A stretch of 7,957 nt of DNA, taken from Saprospirales bacterium (GTDB taxonomy: Bacteria > Bacteroidota > Bacteroidia > Chitinophagales > JADIYW01). The stretch covers positions 1-7,957 of the forward strand of contig JADJSS010000034.1 in assembly GCA_016711605.1 (NCBI GenBank), given 5' to 3'. The position numbers and the translations under genes are program-made. Below the pieces are notes generated by a model. The model did no database searches and was not told the DNA's origin. It saw only the letters and a list, made by a program, of their open reading frames with translations. Shown here one piece after another: positions 1 through 6,095 of this stretch. The first letter of the stretch is position 1. Each line of letters opens with the position of its first letter.

Positions 1-50
1 ATCATCCCCCTTTGTATTCAACTTAAATACCAATGAGGATTGAGAATGCC

Positions 51-2357
51 ATGCAGAATGAGAATAGAATAAACGAGATAGAAGGATTTTTATTTGATAT
101 ATACAATGTAGAGGAAGAGGTGCATGTATGGATTTTGGATAAGGATGGTAAGCCGCATCTTTTTTTGGATCATTACTTTCCTATTATTTATTTGGATGGA
201 GAAGAAAACGAAGTCAGGAAGATTATTAAGCGTATCGAAGAATACAGAGCACTAAAAGAAATTCCTGTCTGGGTGACTAGAAAGCATTTTTATTCGAATC
301 AAGATGTCAGAGTTGTCAAGGTGGTTATTTCTAAACCCTCAGTTCTCAGACGAATCTCACAGAAGCTCTATGCCTTTTATCGGAAGGTAGATATTTATCA
401 TTCTGATATTGATGTCGCAACTGGTTATTTGTATTTAAAGAAAATCTTTCCTCTTGCCTTTGTATCTATTAGCTTTACGCAGGTAAGAGGGATTAACCGC
501 ATTTTATCTATTCATACAAACGATGATATTAAATCCTGTGAGTATACAATTCCAAACTTTAAAATCCTAAATCTTACTTTAAAATACAGTCATAGATTAG
601 GGTTAAATAAGGATAATCCGCTTAGTTTAACTATCCAAGATAGAAACTACGAAATCAACTTTACCAATTCAAAAGAATCTATCTTTGCTCTAAATAAAAT
701 ACTCCAAGAAGAAGACCCCGATGTGATTCTTTCTTCTTTCGGAGACCAGATTATATTTCCTAGAATCTTCTATTTAGCTCAGTCTTTAAGAATTCCTCTT
801 TACCTTGATAGAGACAAGACCACAAAGAACGAAAGAACGATCATCACCAAAGGAACTAGTTTTAATACCTACGGCATGATGATTTATAAAGCTCCCTCTT
901 ATCCTCTCTTTGGTCGTTGGCATATAGACTCAGCCAATAGTTTTGTATTTAAAGAATCCATGCTAATGGGAATTATAGAGCTATCTCGCATTAGTAGGCT
1001 TCCCATTCAAAGACTAGCCCGTTCTTCTACAGGCACAGCACTCACAGCCATAGAAACAGATGTAGCCTTAAACCAAGGCTATCTTGTCCCCTGGCAGAAA
1101 TCAAAAGTAGAAGAGCCAAAGAGTTTTTATGAACTACTTAGAATCGACAAAGGAGGATTGACCTTTCAACAAGATATTTCAAAAGCTAGTGTATTTGAAA
1201 ACATGGCACAGCTAGACTTCGCCCAGATGTATCCATCCATCATGGTCTTACATAATTTATCTCCTGAAACTGTTCTCTGTGAATGCTGCCCCAAAGAAAC
1301 CGAAATAGAAAGAGTCCCCACCGCCAACTATCGTATTTGTAAAAAAAGAAGAGGTGTTGTTTCTCTTGCCCTAGAGCATATATTGAATCGGAGAACTTAC
1401 TATAAACAAAAAAAGAAAGAAACCACAGGAACCGATTACGATATAGTAGAGGCAAAACAAAACAGCCTCAAATGGATGCTAGTTACTTCCTTCGGATATT
1501 TAGGATATAGGAATGCAAAGTTTGGAAGAATTGAAAGCCATGAATCAGTAACAGCCTTTGGTAGAGAAAAACTATTAAGAGCAAAAGAATGTGCAGAAGA
1601 CAGAGACTATCTTCTTTCTCATGCCATGACAGACTGTATCTTCATTCATAAAAAAGATTCATCTATTCTAAACACAGAAGACTTAAACGATCTATGCAAT
1701 GAGATAACCAAAGAAACAAATGTAACAATGGCAATCGACGGAGTGTATAAATGGTTAGTCTATCCCCCTTCCAAGATTGATCCACTCCTTCCTGTATCCA
1801 CTCGCTACTTTGGTAAGTTCTACAATAACGAACTCAAGACAAGAGGCATCGCTTCCAGAAGAAAAGACACTCCTAGTTATATCCGAAAATTCCAATTGGA
1901 GATACTCGAAATTATGCGCCAAGCGGATACTCTAAACGAATTAAAAGAACTTCATTCAGTCATTCATAAAAAATTCCAATCCTACAAAGAAGAATTAGAA
2001 TCTGAAACTATCCCATGGAAAGATTTACTCCTTAGAAAAACAATTGGTAAATCCATCGAAGAATACTCTGTAGCCAATGCTAGTTTCTTATCTCTCACCC
2101 AACTAGCCAAATACAAAATACAAGTATCCGCAGGCGAAAAAGTCCGTTACCTAGTAGTCAAAGAAAAACACAAAGACAACCGTAAACGCTATATCACAGA
2201 AGAAGAATTATTTCTCACTCACCACTCTCCCCTTCACAAATACGATATTGATTATTATTCCAAGCAACTCTGGATAGCACTCGAAGAAGTCTGGGAAAAT
2301 TTCGCTCCCTTAGAATATTTTCATTTTCAACCAAGTCAGCAATTATTTCTATGGTAG
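51..2357 (+). CDS. Family B DNA polymerase, PolB2-like, lacking proofreading residues
   Basis: Template-directed DNA polymerase, probably acting in damage tolerance rather than bulk replication (inference). Seen, numbered from the upstream ATG at 33: motif A LDFAQMYPSIM with catalytic Asp395; motif B starting at Lys480 (KWMLVTSFGYLG, where Thr replaces the usual Asn and Phe the usual Tyr); motif C AMTDCIFI with catalytic Asp534, but Met in place of the first Asp of the usual DTD. The motif B stretch continuing NAKFGRIESHE and the thumb segment RGIASRRKDTP resemble archaeal PolB2 rather than E. coli Pol II. The N-terminal half keeps an exonuclease-like fold position (DVILSSFGDQ, near Exo II), but no DxE (Exo I) or YxxxD (Exo III) residues are visible, so it is probably exonuclease-deficient. 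Start: ATG 51 is preferred because GAGGA lies at 35-39; ATG 33 has no Shine-Dalgarno sequence but would add six residues. Length of 768-774 aa is normal for PolB2. An SRAP gene follows 17 nt downstream. The family call is firm; the PolB2 subgroup is likely. Confidence 0.9.
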   Translation: MQNENRINEIEGFLFDIYNVEEEVHVWILDKDGKPHLFLDHYFPIIYLDGEENEVRKIIKRIEEYRALKEIPVWVTRKHFYSNQDVRVVKVVISKPSVLRRISQKLYAFYRKVDIYHSDIDVATGYLYLKKIFPLAFVSISFTQVRGINRILSIHTNDDIKSCEYTIPNFKILNLTLKYSHRLGLNKDNPLSLTIQDRNYEINFTNSKESIFALNKILQEEDPDVILSSFGDQIIFPRIFYLAQSLRIPLYLDRDKTTKNERTIITKGTSFNTYGMMIYKAPSYPLFGRWHIDSANSFVFKESMLMGIIELSRISRLPIQRLARSSTGTALTAIETDVALNQGYLVPWQKSKVEEPKSFYELLRIDKGGLTFQQDISKASVFENMAQLDFAQMYPSIMVLHNLSPETVLCECCPKETEIERVPTANYRICKKRRGVVSLALEHILNRRTYYKQKKKETTGTDYDIVEAKQNSLKWMLVTSFGYLGYRNAKFGRIESHESVTAFGREKLLRAKECAEDRDYLLSHAMTDCIFIHKKDSSILNTEDLNDLCNEITKETNVTMAIDGVYKWLVYPPSKIDPLLPVSTRYFGKFYNNELKTRGIASRRKDTPSYIRKFQLEILEIMRQADTLNELKELHSVIHKKFQSYKEELESETIPWKDLLLRKTIGKSIEEYSVANASFLSLTQLAKYKIQVSAGEKVRYLVVKEKHKDNRKRYITEEELFLTHHSPLHKYDIDYYSKQLWIALEEVWENFAPLEYFHFQPSQQLFLW

Positions 2358-2360
2358 ACA

Positions 2361-2365
2361 AAGGA
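2361..2365 (+). promoter_or_regulatory. Ribosome binding site that fixes the SRAP start
   Basis: AAGGA sits 9 nt before ATG 2375, partly inside the short gap after the polymerase stop codon at 2355-2357. It supports initiation at MCGR rather than at ATG 2351, which matters because the nucleophile must be residue 2. Confidence 0.7.
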
Positions 2366-2374
2366 AAGTCACCC

Positions 2375-3133
2375 ATGTGTGGACGTTATTTATTATCATC
2401 ACCTACATCAGACATTATAGAAGAATACGAATTGGATTTTGAGATTAGTCGTATTGAAAAAGAAATTAATCACCGATACAATATTTCCCCTAAGAGTCAA
2501 ATCCCTATTATCCTAGATGACCCAGATGTAAACAAACGAAATCTAAAACAAATGCAATGGGGCGTTGTGTTCAATGAAAAATACGGATTAACTTTCAATG
2601 TTCGCTCTGAGAATCTACAAACCTCTCCCGCATGGAAGAATCCATTTCTTCATAAACGCTGTCTGATTCCCGCAACCGGATTTATAGAATGGCAAGAACT
2701 AGAAGGAGTAAAAAAGACTCTCCCCTGGAATATTCACAAACCAAAAGAAGAAGTATTCTCTCTAGCTGGAATCTGGAATTTCTTTCCTGATAAAGTCACT
2801 GGTAAATTAGAATTATGCGCTTTCATCATCACCACAGAAGCAAACTCTATGATGCGCACAATCCACAATAAAGGCGGCAATAAATTCCGCCAACCTGTTA
2901 TCATCGACCAGTCCAACTACACCTCATGGTTAGATAAAAATCATTCTACACCCGATTCCATTTTCCCACTTCTAAAACAATTCTCCATAGAAGAATTTGC
3001 CTATACACCATTAGAAAAAGTAGGCGATGATGTAAAAGGCATTCCACCTATTCCCAAAGATGGAAAGGAATCTAAGGTTGAAAAGAAACCTTCTAAAAAG
3101 AAAAGTAAGAAAGAGGAAGAATCTTTATTCTAA
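2375..3133 (+). CDS. SRAP-family protein (YedK/HMCES-like abasic-site DNA-protein crosslinker)
   Basis: Known for the family: after Met removal, Cys2 forms a thiazolidine crosslink with abasic sites in single-stranded DNA and shields them from cleavage and error-prone bypass. Seen: MCGRY at the N-terminus, Asn75 and Arg77 in FNVRSE, Glu105 in CLIPATGFIEW, and His164 in MRTIHNK. Cys2, Asn75 and Glu105 stand at the same numbers as in E. coli YedK, and His164 corresponds to its His160. The start at 2375 is required for Cys2 chemistry; AAGGA at 2361-2365 is a Shine-Dalgarno sequence 9 nt upstream. An in-frame ATG at 2351 overlaps the polymerase stop and would bury the catalytic Cys, so it is rejected. 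Oddities: extra residues after the catalytic His (NKGGNKFRQPVII instead of the short DRMPVIL type) and a charged Lys/Ser/Glu tail from about residue 228, perhaps for nucleic-acid contact. The protein is 252 aa, slightly longer than YedK. It is probably co-transcribed with the upstream polymerase. Confidence 0.93.
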   Translation: MCGRYLLSSPTSDIIEEYELDFEISRIEKEINHRYNISPKSQIPIILDDPDVNKRNLKQMQWGVVFNEKYGLTFNVRSENLQTSPAWKNPFLHKRCLIPATGFIEWQELEGVKKTLPWNIHKPKEEVFSLAGIWNFFPDKVTGKLELCAFIITTEANSMMRTIHNKGGNKFRQPVIIDQSNYTSWLDKNHSTPDSIFPLLKQFSIEEFAYTPLEKVGDDVKGIPPIPKDGKESKVEKKPSKKKSKKEEESLF

Positions 3134-3148
3134 TATATTATGATAACA

Positions 3149-3193
3149 GAGGAGGAAAAAAAGAGTCGAAGAAGTCGGAAGAGTTGCCTCCTC
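3149..3193 (+). repeat. Long-loop inverted repeat just after the SRAP gene
   Basis: GAGGAGG (3149-3155) can pair perfectly with CCTCCTC (3187-3193) across a 31-nt purine-rich loop. The loop holds two near-copies of AGTCGAAGA / AGTCGGAAGA in tandem. It lies 16 nt after the SRAP stop. Role unknown: it could be part of the 3' end structure of the polymerase-SRAP mRNA or coincidence. In the rest of the 3134-3303 gap only the 3234-3266 terminator hairpin stands out. Confidence 0.35.
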
Positions 3194-3233
3194 CATTAGA
3201 TAAATAGTTCATAGATAAGAGTGCTAAAAGTAT

Positions 3234-3266
3234 TTTTCGGACTCTAGTGAGTCCGGGGATTTGTTT
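3234..3266 (+). terminator. Putative rho-independent terminator of the polymerase-SRAP unit
   Basis: CGGACTC (3238-3244) and GAGTCCG (3249-3255) form a perfect 7-bp stem with a TAGT loop. The stem extends by three T-G wobbles and one T-A pair to 3234/3259, and is followed directly by TTTGTTT (3260-3266). The tail is on the + strand side, so it best serves the left-hand unit. Read on the - strand, the hairpin is followed by an A-run, so it is not a good terminator for the converging cassette. Confidence 0.6.
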
Positions 3267-3303
3267 AAGGAGTTGAAGGGGGAGTGATACAAATGTTTTT
3301 GTT

Positions 3304-3471
3304 TTACTCTAATTCTTCGTTATCTAACTCCTTATTTAGTCTTAAAATATCTTGATAAAGCTGTTCATTTTTTTTATTACAATCATCAAGCCATGCTAAT
3401 AGGTATGCTTCTATTTCTGTCGGAGACAAATTTCTCATCTCTTCGTCTGTTAAGTATTTAAAATCTGTCAT
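3304..3471 (-). CDS. Small acidic helical protein, 55 aa, function unknown
   Basis: I do not recognise this family. The protein begins MTDFKYLTDEEM and ends LNKELDNEELE. It is rich in Asp, Glu, Asn and Leu, with no membrane segment. The stretch ENEYLL-like helix (EIEAYLLAWLDDCNKK) followed by leucine-spaced residues (QLYQDILRLNKEL) suggests two helices, possibly a short coiled coil. Start: the ATG at 3471 has AAAGG ideally placed 6 nt upstream; the in-frame ATG at 3477 directly abuts that AAAGG, so it is less likely. It is the last gene of the - strand cassette, about 9 nt after the apparent stop of the AbiJ-like gene, and unlike its large neighbours its frame is unbroken. A partner or antitoxin-like role for the AbiJ-like protein is possible from position alone, but nothing in the sequence shows it. 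Confidence 0.62.
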   Translation of the reverse strand: MTDFKYLTDEEMRNLSPTEIEAYLLAWLDDCNKKNEQLYQDILRLNKELDNEELE

Positions 3472-3480
3472 TGTCATCCT

Positions 3481-4082
3481 TTAACCTTTCTCTGTTGAAG
3501 ATTGTCTTAATATAAGGTTTGTTTTTTGTATAAAAGATGTAATGCCTTGTTTAAATGAATATTAGAATTTTGAAAGGGAGATTTAAGCGCTTCATTTACT
3601 GATTCTATTTCCTGAATTGAAATAATATCCGTAACAACATTGTCTACTACTCTATATCCAATATTATCTTCTGTAAAATAGAATTAAGCATTGCAATTAT
3701 ACGGTCTGGTTGCGTTGAATGATAAAGTATGAACTCTAAAAAATTATAAACTACATCATTTCATTATAAAAAATATTTCTTTAACAATACTATAATATTC
3801 GTCATAGGATTCAGGAATTTGATCTAAAGGCTTTTCAATCCAATGAGTCCAAATCCGTTCTAATAAAAAAGCATAATCTCGATTGTGACGTAAAAAATGT
3901 TGCCTTCCATGTATTGAAGACCACATTCTATCATTGCCTGAATCACTTATTTGCAAGAATATATTCTTCGCTAAACAATCCCAAATATGATTCTTAGATG
4001 CTCTGATAATGAATCAATTTGAAGTTTTATCTTCAATCTTAACTAATCCTTTTCTTTGGGAAAATAAGTTCTTTAAATTCAT
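3481..4082 (-). pseudogene. AbiJ-like abortive infection protein (AbiJ_NTD4 type), frameshifted
   Basis: AbiJ-family proteins act in phage-induced abortive infection; the mechanism of this subgroup is not established. Conceptual joining of frames gives MNLKNLFSQRKGL, then LQIDSLSEHL, NHIWDCLAKN, the longest open piece (3756-3956: HGRQHFLRHNRDY, LLERIWTHWIEKPLDQIPES, YYSIVKEIFF), then VYNFLEFILYH and NIGYRVVDNVV, ending in EIESVNEALKSP and a helix HLNKALHLLYKKQ. The order (FSQRKGL, short helix, IW..W..KPLD.IP, FF, VY.FLEFI, GYRVV, EIESVNEAL) matches AbiJ_NTD4 followed by the common C-terminal linker. Frame changes occur near 4030, 4010, 3757 (two G missing from a likely GGG), 3671 (G missing from GG) and 3530. 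The usual remaining C-terminal helical domain is absent: the frame runs into a stop at 3481-3483, giving about 200 aa. Start ATG 4082 is preceded by GAGGGG at 6 nt. Possibly a shortened natural form; the homology call is fairly firm. Confidence 0.72.
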
Positions 4083-4088
4083 AAAAAT

Positions 4089-4101
4089 CCCCTCACTCCT
4101 T
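4089..4101 (-). promoter_or_regulatory. Double Shine-Dalgarno run before the AbiJ-like gene
   Basis: On the - strand the 21 nt between the 46-aa ORF stop and ATG 4082 reads as AAGGAG (4101-4096) followed by GAGGGG (4094-4089), the latter 6 nt from the start. A strong ribosome site here argues that the AbiJ-like frame was translated efficiently before its frame was broken, and fixes its start. Confidence 0.6.
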
Positions 4102-4103
4102 CC

Positions 4104-4244
4104 CTATCCTCCATAAATGTGGATATTGTGAATTATCCCCTTTTGAATTTTAAATTGAAACAAAATGGAATCATCTGCACATGCAAGTAGAGAAGATTCG
4201 TTCTTATTAACAAAGATTTTTCTAATTTCATACTCACGCTTCAT
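4104..4244 (-). CDS. Small ORF, 46 aa, overlapping the end of the ATPase gene
   Basis: Unrecognised. It begins MKREYEIRKIFVNKNES and ends in IIHNIHIYGG; alternating hydrophobic residues (ILFQFKIQ) suggest beta strands, with no signal peptide or membrane helix. Its ATG overlaps the ATPase stop by 11 nt, an arrangement typical of translational coupling, and no clear Shine-Dalgarno sequence is visible. The AbiJ-like gene starts 21 nt after its stop. Because the surrounding frames are unreliable, it may be a real small gene, or the start of a longer protein cut by a frame change before its TAG at 4104-4106. Confidence 0.42.
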   Translation of the reverse strand: MKREYEIRKIFVNKNESSLLACADDSILFQFKIQKGIIHNIHIYGG

Positions 4245-6092
4245 CTATTAATTCTTGTAAGGATTTAGATTTAGAAATTACTTTTATATGTTTGTATAAG
4301 TCTTGGTCTGAGAACTTTAAAATGTTGAGATTTTTACATACTCCTTCCTTCAACTTATTTAAATTTTTCATATTATAGAGCTGATCTTTAATCACCTTAT
4401 TATCTGCTTTTGCGGAGTATGCTGGATGGAGTAAAAACACCAAATGCAACGTTTTGTAAATTCCCAAAATGTAATTCTACATTTAAAATTAGGTATTACC
4501 CTTCTTCCATCAGAATATATTAGAAGATAAATAAACTAATTGGTTCAAATTCTATTTTATAGTTTTGTGCTGGCAATTCGAGCATTAAGCGTTGCCAGTA
4601 TCTAATACTTTTTCAAATCAATTTTTTTAAAATCAGTTACAGCGTTTATTCCATCTTCTATTTCTAGAATACATTGGACCTAGTATGATCCTGATGAGAA
4701 GAAGGGTTTAGAATCGAACTACGCATTTTTTAGTGTATTTAAGTTGTCCTTTAACTTCTCTGCAAAGTCACAATGTGTAAAATTTTTCAATTTGATTGAA
4801 GTAATCTTCTAGTTTAATTGCAAAATTACCATCGTTTAAGATTTTATATTTAACTGGTAACCTTTCTTTTAATATCTCTTCACAAGCTTTCTTAAATAAT
4901 TTCGGAAGCAGGATAATCTTTTGCTTTAAAAATAGGCTTCTGCTTTTGCTAAATGTTGCCGAGGGAATGATAACCAAGCATCCGGAGTAAACGCAACTGA
5001 GTTTATGAGAATAGAGTTCTATAGAGCTAAATGCATTAGTTGCATTAATCTCAAACCATTTCTTTGCGAATTCAAACCATGCCTTATCATAGGTAGAAAT
5101 GAATATTTGCCAGTCTGGTAAAATTTATCTCGTATAATTTTTAACAACGGAATTCGATTAGAAGAATCCAAGACCAATAAAATATCATCTAAAAATAATA
5201 CATTCATTGACAAAGACGAAGTTGGTGGTCTTAATTCTAGACTGGCAAGGTAAAGACAAATTCCTTATCGGTGATCATCGTGCTTCGTTTAAATAGTCTT
5301 GGTATTTGTGAATTTCTAAACCTGCGTAATTTATATTAATCCACAAATCCCTATCAATATCTAAAAAGTGCTCTTTTAATGAGAGATTTTACACATTGTA
5401 TTTGAGTATTTATATTAAAATAATTGGAAAGATAAACGTTAGCTAATTGAAAAAATGGAGCAATGGCTTCTTTAAGTCTTGCATTAATTATTGTTAGTTC
5501 TCTATTTAATATATTTGTTGATCTTTTAAATTTTTTAAAATAATATTCTTTCGATCGATCTGGTAAAAAGAAATGATTTCGAAATCACTAAACTTGTCTG
5601 ATAGATAAGTAAATATCTCTTCATTCGAAACAGGTTCCTACTGTCCCAAGTATTTCTAACAAAATTATTTCAAACAAATTTGGATTTCTGAACTGGATTC
5701 TGGAATCAGATGTTTTTTAAAATATGCTTATAGTCAAAAAAAACCTTTGTTCTTATTTGCATCTTTAATTATATTATTCTGGTATGTATTGGATAATGTT
5801 GAATCTGAATGAAATATAAAATCGGTCGAATCAATGTTTACTTTTACATAAGCTGGTATAATTCCTCTACAAATTTTATTCTTATTAAAAGGAAGTTCCA
5901 TAGCGTTCTTTTCCCCATGACTGAAAAAATCTTTTAATGCTTTATACAAAGAACTCTTACCACTTCATTTTCTCCGTAGAGTAATAAGTTTTTACCTTCT
6001 ATATTAAATTCATAATCCTTATCGCCCGACTCATTATAATAAGCCCCATAGTTGCGCAGCGTAATTTTAGAAATTCTTTTTTGTATATCCAT
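4234..6092 (-). pseudogene. RecF/SMC-like AAA ATPase of the defence cassette, frameshifted
   Basis: An ATPase of the RecF/SMC/Rad50 superfamily, probably powering the neighbouring restriction-type enzyme or acting as a DNA sensor (inference). Joined frames from ATG 6092: MDIQKRISKITLRNYGAYY, then GKNLLLYGEN; a missing G near 5966 breaks the Walker A motif, which with that base restored reads GENGSGKSS. A long middle region with helical character follows (EIFTYLSDKFSDF, LNRELTIINARLKEAI), then HKYQDYLNEAR (signature-like, about 5280-5320), Walker B VLFLDDILLVLD (Asp-Asp near 5184-5189), SSNRIPLLKII and ISTYDKAWFEFAKKWFE, the usual post-Walker-B layout. The C-terminal part has KKACEEILKERLPVKY and LNPSSHQD, and ends KSLQELIDEA. 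The inferred length is about 620 aa, normal for such proteins. It starts 3 nt after the methyltransferase stop. More than fifteen frame changes are needed, including near 5736-5743 (A8 on the + strand), 5115 and 4928-4932. Confidence 0.75.
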
Positions 6093-6095
6093 TGT

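Noticed and set aside
11..22. Possible LexA-type operator (TTTG then CAAC) before the polymerase
   Set aside because: The Leptospira-type box is TTTG-N5-CAAA; here the spacer is 4 nt and the right half-site is CAAC. Too degenerate, and the rest of the promoter lies outside the window.
1240..1455. 71-codon - strand open frame
   Set aside because: Antisense to polymerase motif A to motif B, which is clearly coding on the + strand.
2734..2916. 60-codon - strand open frame
   Set aside because: Antisense to the conserved central part of the SRAP gene.
4568..4600. Inverted repeat TGCTGGCAA / TTGCCAGTA with a 14-nt loop
   Set aside because: It falls inside the ATPase coding region where the joined frame reads sensibly (YWQRLMLELPAQNYKIEF), so it is most simply explained by coding sequence.
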